39,273 bases of DNA from Fidelibacterota bacterium. Lineage in GTDB: Bacteria > Fidelibacterota > Marinisomatia > Marinisomatales > Marinisomataceae. Of the stretch, positions 1 to 8,649 are shown piece after piece; within the stretch, counting starts at the first letter, position 1, and the number at the start of each line of letters is the position of its first letter. Location: assembly GCA_028140795.1 (NCBI GenBank), contig JAOIOW010000006.1, positions 1 to 39,273 of the forward strand. The letters are read 5' to 3'. Under the pieces are notes generated by a model. The model searched no databases. It saw only the letters and a program-made list of their open reading frames with translations, and was not told the origin of the DNA. The translations under genes and the position numbers were made by a program.

Positions 1-1
1 T

Positions 2-46
2 GCAGAAGAAGTAGCTGAAGAAGCTCCAGCAGAAGAAAAAAAATAA
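2..46 (+). CDS. C-terminal tail of a probable 30S ribosomal protein S16 (partial)
   Basis: Only the last 14 codons are visible: an Ala/Glu-rich tail (AEEVAEEAPAEEKK) ending in TAA. Ribosomal protein S16 in Bacteroidetes-type bacteria often carries such an Ala/Glu/Lys extension, and rpsP normally lies just upstream of trmD and rplS, as here. The acidic low-complexity tail does not itself identify the family. RimM, which usually sits between rpsP and trmD, would be the main alternative. The S16 call is inference from context and composition. It is followed by a 30-base gap before trmD. Confidence 0.45.
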   Translation, partial: AEEVAEEAPAEEKK

Positions 47-76
47 GTTTTACAGCTTAAATTTTTGTCAAATAAT

Positions 77-760
77 ATGGAAGTTTATATTATAACGCCA
101 TTTCCTGATTCGATAAATACTCTAATCGAAAACAATATAGCTAATCAAGGAGTAAAAAAAAGTCTCCTTACAATTGAGACTGTAAATCTTAGAGATTTCA
201 CCAAAGATAATTATAAAAAGATCGATGATGAACCATATGGAGGTGGAAGTGGAATGGTTATGATGTGCGAACCATTGTTTAGCGCTATTGAATATTGTAT
301 ATCAAAATCACAAAAAAAACCAAAAATAATTTTTCCTTCTCCAAAAGGAAAAGTTTTAAATCATAAAATAAGCAGTAATCTTAGCAATGAGAGCTCTTTA
401 ATTTTTATTTGTGGACATTATAAAGGTATAGATGAAAGAGTTATTGAAAAATATGTCGATTTGGAAATATCAATTGGAGATTTTATCATTTCAAACGGCG
501 AATTATCAACAATGATTATTTTTGATTCAATTGCACGATTAATTCCAGGTGTTTTGAATGATTTAAATTCAGCAATGACCGATTCTTTTGTTGACGATTT
601 ACTAGATGCTCCTTATTTTACGCGGCCTAATGAAATTGATGGATTAAAAGTTCCAGAAGTATTATTATCTGGCGATCATAAGGCAATTGAAAAATGGCGT
701 AATGATAAAAAGTTAGAAATTACAAAAGACAGAAGACCTGATCTTTTGGAGAAAAAATAA
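77..760 (+). CDS. trmD: tRNA (guanine-N1)-methyltransferase TrmD
   Basis: Methylates G37 of tRNAs reading C-starting codons, using S-adenosylmethionine, which protects against +1 frameshifting. The SPOUT trefoil-knot signature is plain: [10 protein letters not shown] near residues 54-62, [10 protein letters not shown] at 113-122, then SIGDF and NGELS. The [12 protein letters not shown] segment supplies the catalytic Asp at about 173. At 227 residues the length is normal. I start at the ATG at 77 because family members begin a few residues before IIT.FP. An in-frame TTG at 65 would add four residues; neither start has an obvious Shine-Dalgarno. It is followed after one base by rplS, the usual partner, so the two are almost certainly co-transcribed. 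Confidence 0.95.
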   Translation: MEVYIITPFPDSINTLIENNIANQGVKKSLLTIETVNLRDFTKDNYKKIDDEPYGGGSGMVMMCEPLFSAIEYCISKSQKKPKIIFPSPKGKVLNHKISSNLSNESSLIFICGHYKGIDERVIEKYVDLEISIGDFIISNGELSTMIIFDSIARLIPGVLNDLNSAMTDSFVDDLLDAPYFTRPNEIDGLKVPEVLLSGDHKAIEKWRNDKKLEITKDRRPDLLEKK

Positions 761-761
761 A

Positions 762-1082
762 ATGAGCAATACATTAAGAGAAGATTTACCAAATTTTAAA
801 GCAGGAGATGTCCTTTCAATCTACGTTAATGTTAGAGAAGGTCAAAAAGTAAGACAGCAGTTATATAAAGGTACTGTTATCGCTCGTAAGGGGTCCGGTA
901 TCGCTGAAACAATTACTGTAAGAAAAATTTCTAATGGTATTGGAGTAGAAAGAATTTTTCCACTTCATTCTCCATCAATCGCATCTATAAAAGTTGATAG
1001 AGTAAATAAAGTAAGAAGAGCTAAATTGTATTATTTACGTGGATTATCTGGTAAAGCTGCTCGTCTTGCAGAAAAGAAGTAA
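762..1082 (+). CDS. rplS: 50S ribosomal protein L19
   Basis: A 106-residue protein matching L19, which sits at the 30S-50S interface. Recognisable family segments are [16 protein letters not shown] near the start, [15 protein letters not shown] in the middle and the basic stretch [18 protein letters not shown] at the end. It is a little shorter than the E. coli protein (115). GGAG at 748-751 lies ten bases before the ATG, a usable Shine-Dalgarno inside the end of trmD. The trmD-rplS pairing is the standard bacterial arrangement and supports both calls. Confidence 0.96.
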   Translation: MSNTLREDLPNFKAGDVLSIYVNVREGQKVRQQLYKGTVIARKGSGIAETITVRKISNGIGVERIFPLHSPSIASIKVDRVNKVRRAKLYYLRGLSGKAARLAEKK

Positions 1083-1085
1083 AGC

Positions 1086-2225
1086 TTGCCTTCTAGATCC
1101 ATTCTATTTGTTTTAAGTTTATCTCACATGTCAAATCACATCATTATGATGTTGATTCCAAGTATGTATATAAATTTAATTGATTTTTTTTCTATAAATG
1201 CAGCCGAAGTAGGGCTAATATTTGGTATTGTGAGTTTCTTTTTTGGTGTTGGCTCTCTTCCAATGTCTTTTTTGTACAATAAGTATGGACCAAAAAAATT
1301 AATTGTATTTTCTCAATTGGGAATTTTATTTTCTGCGCTTTTAGTAAGTGTTTCAAATAGTGTTCTAATGTTTTCGCTAAGCAGTACTCTCTTGGGACTT
1401 TTCGCGAGCATTCATCATCCTGTTTCTCTAACATTAATTTCAGAAACTTTTGACAAAAATATTGCAAAGGCAAATGCATTTCATGGAGTCTTTGGATCAA
1501 TTGGTGTTTCTTTAGGTCCTCTAATATCATATTTTTCTTTATTATATTTTAGTTGGCATTATGCATTTATTTTCACTGCAATTTTAAATGCTTTTTTATT
1601 GCCTCTTTCAATGAAGTTTATCCCAAACACTGAAAAAATGGATATTATTAGCCTAAATGACTTTAGCGATAAAAAACAGAACTCAATTTTATCAATTTTT
1701 TTCCTAATTTCATTCGTGGTAGGTTTATCTTTTACAGTATTTAACACATTTATTCCTTCAGTGTTCAATTTAGATTTTGGCTCGAACGCAAACTCTTTTG
1801 TATCAGCAATTATGTTAACAGGTTTTTTAGGACAAATTCTATCGGGATATCTTGGAGATAAGTTTGATAGAATTAAATTATTGTCAACAGTTTTTCTCTT
1901 ACTTCTTCCTTTATTCATATCAATAATTTTTGTCGGAAAAACATTGATTGTAATTGTTTCAGTTCTTTTGGCAATTATTATGTACTCAATTCAACCATTA
2001 ATTAATTCTATAATTAAAGATATTACTACATTAAGGATAAGATCAGTTGTCTTTGGTTTAAACTTTTTCTTAATGTTTGGTCTTTCAGGTTTAGCGGCAT
2101 ACTTAGGCGGATTAATAGCAGATAACTATAGTTTTAAATTAATTTTCCCTATATTTTCACTACTGTTTCCTATTGGAGTATTATTACTTTATTTATTGAA
2201 AATGAAAAGAAAGGTTGAAGCATAA
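1086..2225 (+). CDS. Major facilitator superfamily (MFS) transporter
   Basis: About 379 residues, strongly hydrophobic, with roughly twelve predicted membrane segments. The loop after the second segment carries YNKYGPKK, corresponding to the MFS motif between helices 2 and 3, and LGDKFDRIK provides the matching motif in the second half. The N-terminal HMSNHIIMMLIPS segment resembles the fosmidomycin-resistance (Fsr)-like branch, so an efflux or small-molecule exporter is plausible, but the substrate cannot be read from sequence. The start is probably the TTG at 1086, three bases after rplS stops; an ATG at 1128 would cut into the first membrane helix. It shares one base with yicC (TAATG), suggesting coupling to an otherwise housekeeping run. 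Confidence 0.85.
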   Translation: MPSRSILFVLSLSHMSNHIIMMLIPSMYINLIDFFSINAAEVGLIFGIVSFFFGVGSLPMSFLYNKYGPKKLIVFSQLGILFSALLVSVSNSVLMFSLSSTLLGLFASIHHPVSLTLISETFDKNIAKANAFHGVFGSIGVSLGPLISYFSLLYFSWHYAFIFTAILNAFLLPLSMKFIPNTEKMDIISLNDFSDKKQNSILSIFFLISFVVGLSFTVFNTFIPSVFNLDFGSNANSFVSAIMLTGFLGQILSGYLGDKFDRIKLLSTVFLLLLPLFISIIFVGKTLIVIVSVLLAIIMYSIQPLINSIIKDITTLRIRSVVFGLNFFLMFGLSGLAAYLGGLIADNYSFKLIFPIFSLLFPIGVLLLYLLKMKRKVEA

Positions 2226-3025
2226 TGTTAGTTAGTATGACAGGTTTTGGTTCTTCGAGCTACGAGGATTCCAGTCTTTCAATAAATATTGAATTAAAAT
2301 CTTTTAACTCAAGGTATTTCGAATTGAACACAAAATCCTTTGATTTATCAGGTCCACTTGAATACAAGATTAGAAACTATTTAAAAAAACAACTATTGAG
2401 AGGTTCCGTTACATTGTTTATAAAAGTAGATTCAAAGGATACTTTCAAATTTAATAGTCAAAAAACATCGAGTGTTTTAAAAGCATACAAAGAAATTGAA
2501 AAAAAGTACGACATTGATTTGAATTACAGCCAATTGCTAAGAAATAATGATATTTTAAGCTATGTACCACATAATAATTCAATTCAAAAAAAAATTTTCT
2601 CATCATTAAAAATTGCAACAAAAGAATTGATTGATATGCGTAATAAAGAAGGAGCTGTAATAGAAAAAGAATTTAATGGGTATTTGGATACAGCTAAAAA
2701 AGATCTATTGAAGATTGAAAAAATTCAAGAAAAAGTACATGCAAGTAAAATAAATTTAAAGTCAAATAATGACGTAATTGATGAGATAGAAAAGATTGAT
2801 ATTTCAGAAGAGATTGATAGAATTAATAGTCATTTAAGTCAGATATCTCAATCAATTAAATCAAAGCAATTATCTGGAAAAAAAATTAATTTCATTTTAC
2901 AGGAAATCAATAGAGAGTCTAATACAATATTATCTAAGTTTTTAGATAAAAGAGTATCTAAGCATGCAATAAGCTTAAAAATGCAAGCTGAAAAATTACG
3001 AGAACAAATAGGAAATATTTTATGA
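2225..3025 (+). CDS. yicC: YicC/YloC family endoribonuclease
   Basis: Begins with MLVSMTGFG, the near-invariant start of the YicC family, followed by the conserved IELKSFNSRYFEL segment. The C-terminal part (about residues 193-266) is the DUF1732 region, with EEIDRINSHL, GKKINFILQEINRESNT and KLREQIGNIL. E. coli YicC has been described as an endoribonuclease acting on mRNA/sRNA. At 266 residues it is slightly short of the usual 285-295. The ATG overlaps the MFS stop by one base, and the TGA overlaps the gmk start (ATGA). A yicC-gmk-rpoZ order is common across bacteria, which supports the assignment. Confidence 0.93.
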   Translation: MLVSMTGFGSSSYEDSSLSINIELKSFNSRYFELNTKSFDLSGPLEYKIRNYLKKQLLRGSVTLFIKVDSKDTFKFNSQKTSSVLKAYKEIEKKYDIDLNYSQLLRNNDILSYVPHNNSIQKKIFSSLKIATKELIDMRNKEGAVIEKEFNGYLDTAKKDLLKIEKIQEKVHASKINLKSNNDVIDEIEKIDISEEIDRINSHLSQISQSIKSKQLSGKKINFILQEINRESNTILSKFLDKRVSKHAISLKMQAEKLREQIGNIL

Positions 3026-3582
3026 AAAATTTTATCATTATTTCCGGATCATCAGGCTCAGGTAAAACTACTCTGTTAGAATTACTTTCAAGAGATTTGA
3101 ACATTGAAATTTCTGTTTCATATACAACTAGAAATAAAAGAAAGTATGAAATTGATGGTGTTCACTATAATTTTATAAATAAAGAACAATTTGAAAAAAT
3201 GATTGAAGAAAACCTATTTCTAGAACATGAAAATGTTCATGGTGATTTATATGGCACTGCATTAAGTAGCTTGGAACAATATATTGATAATAATAAGTAT
3301 TTATTTTTTGAGCTAGATGTTAATGGGGCAGTTAGTTTAATGAATTATTATCCAAGCAATACTATATCGATTTTTTTATCACCTCCTAATATGGAAGAAC
3401 TAAGAAAAAGATTAGTTTTGAGATCAACTGAAACTGAAGATGAAATTAATAAAAGATTAAGTAGGTTTGAAGAAGAGGATAACTTAAAAAAAGAATTTGA
3501 CTATAATCTTATTAATGATAACTTCGAAACCACGTTTGAAAAGATTAAAGAAATTATAAATAGATACAAAAAAGAGGATTAA
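3022..3582 (+). CDS. gmk: Guanylate kinase
   Basis: Catalyses GMP + ATP to GDP + ADP, feeding GTP and (p)ppGpp pools. The Walker A loop GSSGSGKT is at residues 9-16. It is followed by the GMP-binding signature with SVSYTTRNKRKYEIDGVHYNF and the ENVHGDLYGT segment, then LFFELDVNGA. A length of 186 is close to the usual 190-210. It starts inside the yicC stop codon (ATGA overlap), implying translational coupling, and is followed after one base by rpoZ. No anomaly was seen. Confidence 0.96.
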   Translation: MKNFIIISGSSGSGKTTLLELLSRDLNIEISVSYTTRNKRKYEIDGVHYNFINKEQFEKMIEENLFLEHENVHGDLYGTALSSLEQYIDNNKYLFFELDVNGAVSLMNYYPSNTISIFLSPPNMEELRKRLVLRSTETEDEINKRLSRFEEEDNLKKEFDYNLINDNFETTFEKIKEIINRYKKED

Positions 3583-3583
3583 A

Positions 3584-3871
3584 ATGGCTGTAGACCCAAT
3601 TTCGTTTAGCAAGCTTTTAAAAAAGACAGATGATATTTATGAAGCTGTTGTTGTTTCATCAAAAAGAGCAAAGCAAATTCTTCAAGATAGAATTGTTAAG
3701 CAAATGATTGACGAAAATGAAGAAACTTCAGAAGATGGCATTCTTGCAGAGCCTGTTATTAGGGAAAATATTGATTTTGACAAGGAAGAAAAAGTTACCT
3801 CTTTAGCCTTAGATGAGTTCTTAGACGGTGATATTGATTGGAATAAAACCGAAGAATCAATTGAGCATTAA
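3584..3871 (+). CDS. rpoZ: DNA-directed RNA polymerase omega subunit
   Basis: Small subunit that binds the beta-prime C-terminal region and helps polymerase assembly; in some bacteria it forms part of a ppGpp site. The conserved omega/Rpb6 helix YEAVVVSSKRAKQILQDR is at about residues 19-36. The rest is acidic (EENEETSEDG, then DFDKEEK and a DEFLDGDIDW end), longer than the minimal domain. An acidic extension is typical of omega in the Bacteroidetes-like group (established for the family; placement here is inference). Position directly after gmk is the textbook order. Its last 11 bases overlap the likely start of ung. Confidence 0.88.
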   Translation: MAVDPISFSKLLKKTDDIYEAVVVSSKRAKQILQDRIVKQMIDENEETSEDGILAEPVIRENIDFDKEEKVTSLALDEFLDGDIDWNKTEESIEH

Positions 3872-4634
3872 ATCTTTAAAAAAGACATTTATCAATCAAA
3901 ATAAGCAGCTGTTCGGTAAAGAGATATATCTCAACCAGCTCTCGTATACAAATAATCAAAAAAAGGTTAAGATCCATGATTCATGGTATTTTGAACTTAA
4001 GGAAGAATTTGAAAAGAAGTATTGGATAGAGCTTTCAACTAAGGTTAAAAATTCTTACAAAAATAAAATTATTTTTCCAAAACCATCCTTAATGTTTAAT
4101 GCTTTCAATTCAACACATTTAAATAATGTGAAGGTGGTAATAATTGGACAGGATCCATATCATGGTCAAGGCCAGGCAAATGGTTTGTCATTTAGCGTAA
4201 ATGACGGTATAGCAATTCCTCCATCACTTTTGAATATTTTTAAAGAATTAGAATCCGATTTAAATATACCTATTCCTTTTTCAGGAAATCTGCAATCATG
4301 GGCTAATCAGGGAGTTTTACTTTTAAATACTGTTTTAACAGTAGAGAAAGATAATGCAAATTCACATAAAGACCTGGGTTGGGAGATTTTTACAAAGAAG
4401 GTAATTGAAATAGTTTCCTCTAAATTAAATAACATAGTTTTCATTTTATGGGGAAAGCAAGCTCAATCAATGGAAGATGTAATAGACACATCTAAACATT
4501 TTATAATTACTTCAGTTCATCCTTCACCTCTATCAGCTCATAGAGGATTTTTTGGATCAAATCCATTTTCTAAGACTAATAAATTTCTAAAGTCTAAAGG
4601 CATTAAGCCTATTAATTGGATATTAAATAAATAA
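3861..4634 (+). CDS. ung: Uracil-DNA glycosylase (family 1)
   Basis: Removes uracil from DNA, starting base-excision repair. Numbering from the TTG at 3861, the water-activating motif GQDPYHG is at residues 96-102 (catalytic Asp98) and the second active-site motif HPSPLSAHRG is at 220-229. PPSLLNIFKELE, GVLLLNTVLTV and WGKQAQ are also typical. There is no ATG, GTG or TTG between 3861 and the conserved core. The start must therefore be the TTG at 3861, the TTG at 3834 or the GTG at 3828, all inside rpoZ. This leaves an N-terminal extension of about 40 residues compared with E. coli Ung. It is the last gene before the first sizeable gap. Confidence 0.93.
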   Translation: MSIKSLKKTFINQNKQLFGKEIYLNQLSYTNNQKKVKIHDSWYFELKEEFEKKYWIELSTKVKNSYKNKIIFPKPSLMFNAFNSTHLNNVKVVIIGQDPYHGQGQANGLSFSVNDGIAIPPSLLNIFKELESDLNIPIPFSGNLQSWANQGVLLLNTVLTVEKDNANSHKDLGWEIFTKKVIEIVSSKLNNIVFILWGKQAQSMEDVIDTSKHFIITSVHPSPLSAHRGFFGSNPFSKTNKFLKSKGIKPINWILNK

Positions 4635-4730
4635 TCTTGTTATCAAGGATTAGCTTGTCAGATTATTAAAACATCATTAATCTATTAAAATATAAAATTT
4701 CAATTGTTGAAAGAGTGTGGATAAATAAAA
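4635..4730 (+). promoter_or_regulatory. Intergenic region with possible dnaB promoter
   Basis: This 96-base gap is the longest in the first 27.7 kb and precedes a 24-gene run, so a promoter is expected. The best sigma-70-like pair I can see is TTATTA at 4663-4668 and TAAAAT at 4686-4691 with a 17-base spacer (three and five matches to consensus). TTGTCA at 4655-4660 is a better -35 but has only a weak partner. In such AT-rich DNA these matches are weak evidence. Confidence 0.3.
4716..4724 (-). promoter_or_regulatory. Perfect consensus DnaA box next to the dnaB start
   Basis: TGTGGATAA on the + strand is the exact reverse complement of the high-affinity DnaA box TTATCCACA. It ends six bases before the dnaB ATG, so bound DnaA would cover the ribosome-binding region of the template and sit downstream of any promoter in the gap. 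The match is seen directly; function is inferred. Only a single box is visible, so this is not an origin. Confidence 0.5.
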
Positions 4731-6074
4731 ATGGCCGAAAATAAAAAAACTGAAGGTTTAAATTTACAACCTCAAGCGCTTGAAGCTGAAGAAGCAGTAT
4801 TGGGATCAATAATGATTGATGAAGATGCTGCAAATAAGGCTATAAGCATTTTAGGTTCGAGTCATTATTTCTATAAAGATTCTCATAAAAAAATCTTTGA
4901 AGCTATGCTCGTTTTAATGAATAATAGTGACCCTATTGATACAGTTTCTGTATCTGATGAACTTAAAAAAGGTAAAAACTTGAAATCAGTCGGAGGAATT
5001 TATTATTTAACAGGTTTAGTTGATAAAGTACCAACGTCCGCAAGAGTCGAAACTTATGCTGAAATCGTTAAAGAAAAGGGTATGTTAAGAGACTTGATTG
5101 CTACTTCACATGAAATTTCTAAAAAAGCTTTAGATGCTGGAGATTCTGTTGGATCAATTTTAGATGAAGCTGAACAGTCAATTTTTAGTTTAACGGAACA
5201 GAAAGATTCAAAAATTTATCAACACATTGAACCAATTCTTTCAAGCACAGTCAAGAGAATAGAAAATATGGCTGCAAATCCAGGATCAATAATTGGAGTC
5301 CCATCAGGTATTATTGATTTAGACAAGTTGACAGCAGGATTTCAGAACGGTGATTTAATTATTTTGGCAGGAAGGCCATCTATGGGAAAAACTGCTTTGG
5401 CATTGACTATTGCTAGAAATGCAGCTATTGAAAATAAGTCTGCAACTGCAATATTCAGTTTAGAAATGTCCAGTGATCAACTTGGACAAAGATTATTAAC
5501 GTCTGAAGCTAGAGTAGATAATGCTCTTGTAAGAAGAGGAAGTCCAAATATAAAATGGAAAAATATAAATATTGCTTCAGGAAAACTTGCTCAAGCTCCT
5601 CTTTACATAGATGATACACCGGCATTATCAATATTAGATCTAAGATCAAGAGCTAGAAGATTAAAAAGAGAAAGAAATATAGAACTACTTATTGTTGATT
5701 ACTTGCAGCTAATGCAAGGTCCAAAAAATTCTGAGAATAGACAAAATGAGATTTCACAAATTACTCAATCTCTTAAAGCTTTAGCTAAAGAATTAGATAT
5801 TCCAGTAATTGCTCTTTCACAGCTTTCTAGAGCAGTCGAGCAAAGAACGAAAAAAGAGCCAATGCTTTCAGATTTAAGAGAAAGTGGTGCAATTGAACAA
5901 GATGCTGATGTAGTAATATTCCTATACAGACCAGCAGTATACGATAAAGAAGATCAAGATTTGAAAGGTCTTGCTTATTTAATTGTAGCAAAACAAAGAA
6001 ATGGTCCAACTGGAAGAGTCACTGCAACGTTTATAGATACGTATGCAAGATTTGATAATCATCAAGAGTTTTAA
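4731..6074 (+). CDS. dnaB: Replicative DNA helicase DnaB
   Basis: Hexameric 5'-3' helicase that unwinds the replication fork and recruits primase. The N-terminal domain begins with LQPQALEAEEAVLGSIMID (residues 12-30). The RecA-like motor carries Walker A GRPSMGKT at 214-221, the EMSSDQL motif at about 245-251, Walker B LLIVDYLQLM at 319-328 and the SQLSRAVE.R segment with RESGAIEQDAD near the end. At 447 residues it is typical, and no intein interrupts the P-loop. It opens a long run of close-packed genes and has a DnaA box immediately upstream. GAAAGAG about 16 bases before the ATG is the nearest purine-rich stretch, so the ribosome-binding site is weak. Confidence 0.97.
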   Translation: MAENKKTEGLNLQPQALEAEEAVLGSIMIDEDAANKAISILGSSHYFYKDSHKKIFEAMLVLMNNSDPIDTVSVSDELKKGKNLKSVGGIYYLTGLVDKVPTSARVETYAEIVKEKGMLRDLIATSHEISKKALDAGDSVGSILDEAEQSIFSLTEQKDSKIYQHIEPILSSTVKRIENMAANPGSIIGVPSGIIDLDKLTAGFQNGDLIILAGRPSMGKTALALTIARNAAIENKSATAIFSLEMSSDQLGQRLLTSEARVDNALVRRGSPNIKWKNINIASGKLAQAPLYIDDTPALSILDLRSRARRLKRERNIELLIVDYLQLMQGPKNSENRQNEISQITQSLKALAKELDIPVIALSQLSRAVEQRTKKEPMLSDLRESGAIEQDADVVIFLYRPAVYDKEDQDLKGLAYLIVAKQRNGPTGRVTATFIDTYARFDNHQEF

Positions 6075-6077
6075 AAT

Positions 6078-8240
6078 ATGAGCAGTAATGTTATTAAAAA
6101 TAATGACGAGGTTATTGCTAATAAAAGTAAAGCTCTTCTAAAAAGGATTCCTGCAAAAAAAAACAGAAAGCAAGTTGAAAATGCACTTGAATATTCTATT
6201 AAAATGCACGAGGGTCAAGTAAGAAAGTCTGGACTTCCTTTTGTAAGTCACTGTATTGATGTCGCTAATATTTTAATTGATTGGAATATGGATCATACAA
6301 CTGTTGTAAGTGCTTTATTACATGATGTTGTTGAAGATACAGAAGTAAAATTATCTGATATTGAAGAAGAGTTCGGTTCAGATGTTGCTTCTCTAGTTGA
6401 TGGTGTTACAAAAGTTGAAAATATTGCTTTTAGATCTAAAGAGCATAAACAAGCCGAAAATTTTACCAAATTATTTCTTTCTCTTGCAAGAGATTTGAGA
6501 GTAATCATTATTAAGTTTGCTGATAGACTAAACAATATGGAAACAATTCAATATTTATCTTCAAATAAAAGAAAAGAAATTGCATTAGAAACAAAAGAAA
6601 TATTTGTGCCTTTAGCACATAGATTGGGAATGGCAAAGTTAAAGTGGCAATTAGAAGATTTGTCATTAAAATGTTTAGATTTAAGAGCCTTTAATAGTAT
6701 TAAAAAGAAAATTGAGACCTCAACTAGGTTAAATGAGGATATTTTATCTAATGCAATAAGACCAATTAAGGCTGAACTAAATTCATATAAAATTAAATCT
6801 AATATTTTTGGTAGATATAAATCAATTTCATCCATTCATAGAAAAATTGAAAATAGAGGAAAAAAGTTTGAAGATATCTATGACTTGTATGCAATAAGAA
6901 TCGTAGTTGATAAAATTGAGGAATGTTACCTTGCTCTTGGAGTAATTCATAGTATTTATCCTCCATTGCAAGATCGATTTAAAGACTTTATAGCAACCCC
7001 AAAAACTAATGGATACCAATCAATCCATACAACAGTATTAACTAAGGATAATAGGCTTACAGAATTTCAGATTCGAACAAAGGATATGGATCATACTGCT
7101 GAAGTTGGTGTTGCTGCACATTGGCTTTATAAGGGTAATGATGAGATAGGAGAATTCGATTCACAAGTATCATGGTTGAGAGATTTATTATCTATGCTTA
7201 ATAGTGATAGTTCAGAACCTGAAGAATTAATGGATTTATTAAAAATAGATATGTTTGAAGACGAAATATTTGTTTTTACGCCAAGAGGAGACTTGATAAA
7301 ACTTCCTGTAAATTCAACCCCATTAGATTTTGCATTTGCTATACATGGAGGTCTTGGTTTTACAACAGTTCGATCAAAAGTAAACAAAAAGTTGGTTCCT
7401 CTAAGCTACAGCTTAAAAAGTGGAGATATAGTTGAGATAGAAACAGATAAAAATCAAACTCCAAACAGTGGATGGTTAAAGTTTGTCAAAACCTCAAGAG
7501 CCAAGCATGAAATATCGAAATATTTAAGAAAAATTGAACTTGAAGAAAGCATTAAGATTGGAAACGAGATTTTAGAGAAATCCTTAAGAAAATTAAAGAT
7601 TTTAGATAGGTTGAATGAGTTTAAAAAGGGGTATTCGTTAGCAGGTTTTAAAACTTTGAATAATATGCTTTCTGATATAGGTAGAGGGGGAGTAATTATT
7701 AAAGATGTGATTCCAAAAATTTTCCCTGATTTACAGAAAAATTTATCAAAAGAAATTGATCAAACTGAGTTTGTAGACACAGCAAGATCAGATGTTGACG
7801 GAATTAATTTAGATGGTTTAAAGAACTTAGTTGTTAGTTATGGTAAATGTTGTAATCCAATACCTGGAGACGATGTTATAGGTTATATTTCAAGAGGAAG
7901 AGGACTAATTGTACATGAATTATCTTGCACAAATTTATCTTCTCTGTCTTCTAAGCAAGACAGGTTAGTATCTGTTAATTGGAATGCTAAAGAAAATTTG
8001 GCTTTTCGTTCAAAGATTCATATAACTTGCGTTGATACTGCCGGAATGTTAAATGAAATCGCAAATATTATTTCAAAGAATAATGTAAATATGGTTGACG
8101 TATCAACTGATGTAACAGAAGGTGGAATTGCAAATATCTGGATAATTTGTAAAGTTCAAAGTAGAGCAAAGCTTAATTCTGTAATTAAAGACATTCAAAA
8201 ACTAAAAAATGTTGACTCAGTTGAGCGTGTACATGACTGA
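6078..8240 (+). CDS. rel: Bifunctional (p)ppGpp synthetase/hydrolase, RelA/SpoT homologue
   Basis: Makes and degrades (p)ppGpp, the stringent-response signal. Domains in order: HD hydrolase with His58, the HD pair at 82-83 and FADRLNNM at 147-154; a synthetase with RFKDFIATPKTNGYQSIHTT at about 300-319; TGS at about 396-457; a conserved Cys segment (YGKCCNPIPGDD, from 588); and a C-terminal ACT domain at about 646-715. Both catalytic domains look intact, and the RFKD form of the R-x-K-D motif is the one found in bifunctional Rel/SpoT enzymes rather than synthetase-only RelA. 720 residues is normal. It lies three bases after dnaB and overlaps ruvX by eight bases. Confidence 0.95.
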   Translation: MSSNVIKNNDEVIANKSKALLKRIPAKKNRKQVENALEYSIKMHEGQVRKSGLPFVSHCIDVANILIDWNMDHTTVVSALLHDVVEDTEVKLSDIEEEFGSDVASLVDGVTKVENIAFRSKEHKQAENFTKLFLSLARDLRVIIIKFADRLNNMETIQYLSSNKRKEIALETKEIFVPLAHRLGMAKLKWQLEDLSLKCLDLRAFNSIKKKIETSTRLNEDILSNAIRPIKAELNSYKIKSNIFGRYKSISSIHRKIENRGKKFEDIYDLYAIRIVVDKIEECYLALGVIHSIYPPLQDRFKDFIATPKTNGYQSIHTTVLTKDNRLTEFQIRTKDMDHTAEVGVAAHWLYKGNDEIGEFDSQVSWLRDLLSMLNSDSSEPEELMDLLKIDMFEDEIFVFTPRGDLIKLPVNSTPLDFAFAIHGGLGFTTVRSKVNKKLVPLSYSLKSGDIVEIETDKNQTPNSGWLKFVKTSRAKHEISKYLRKIELEESIKIGNEILEKSLRKLKILDRLNEFKKGYSLAGFKTLNNMLSDIGRGGVIIKDVIPKIFPDLQKNLSKEIDQTEFVDTARSDVDGINLDGLKNLVVSYGKCCNPIPGDDVIGYISRGRGLIVHELSCTNLSSLSSKQDRLVSVNWNAKENLAFRSKIHITCVDTAGMLNEIANIISKNNVNMVDVSTDVTEGGIANIWIICKVQSRAKLNSVIKDIQKLKNVDSVERVHD

Positions 8241-8649
8241 TAGATTGATAGGTATAGATTTTGGTCTTTCCAAAGTAGGATTATCAATTTCAGATCCATT
8301 GAAGATTATTTCAATTCCACTTAAAGTAATTAAATATAAAAAAAGGAAAGAACTTTTAAGTAAGCTACAAGAAATTGCAATGGAAAATGATGTTAAATCT
8401 TTTGTAATTGGTTATCCGCTAAATATGAATAATAAAAAAAATGAAATGACAAAATTAGTCGATGATTTTTTTGAAGAGCTTAAAAATTTAAATTTTAATG
8501 TTTTCCTTCAGGATGAAAGACTCTCGAGTGAATCTGCAAAAAAGATTATGCATGAACAGAACATAAAGACTGGAAAAAATAAAGAGCATATAGATTTAAT
8601 TGCATCAACAATAATATTGCAATCATTTTTAGATAAAGGTTCCTTTTGA
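8233..8649 (+). CDS. ruvX: YqgF/RuvX family RNase H-fold nuclease (pre-16S rRNA processing)
   Basis: A 138-residue RNase H-like protein. YqgF is linked to 16S rRNA 5'-end maturation and was also named as a putative Holliday-junction resolvase. The first acidic motif GIDFGLSKVG places Asp9 at the expected site. FVIGYPLNMN, the LQDERLSS motif and the HIDLIASTIILQSF end match the family. I start at the ATG at 8233, overlapping the rel stop by eight bases; a longer reading from 8209 adds residues with no family counterpart. The stop overlaps the lnt TTG start (TTGA), suggesting coupled translation. Confidence 0.92.
   Translation: MTDRLIGIDFGLSKVGLSISDPLKIISIPLKVIKYKKRKELLSKLQEIAMENDVKSFVIGYPLNMNNKKNEMTKLVDDFFEELKNLNFNVFLQDERLSSESAKKIMHEQNIKTGKNKEHIDLIASTIILQSFLDKGSF

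Noticed and set aside
2586-2594. Run of nine A in yicC (and similar runs at about 8651 and 20334) as programmed slippage sites
   Set aside because: Frames are intact through the runs and such runs are expected in AT-rich Lys-rich coding sequence.
4636-4649. Possible terminator after ung (CTTG-TTAT-CAAG)
   Set aside because: Stem of only four to five pairs and no T-run afterwards.
4635-4730. Replication origin near dnaB
   Set aside because: Only one DnaA box, no cluster of boxes, no DNA-unwinding element pattern, and no dnaA or dnaN nearby.
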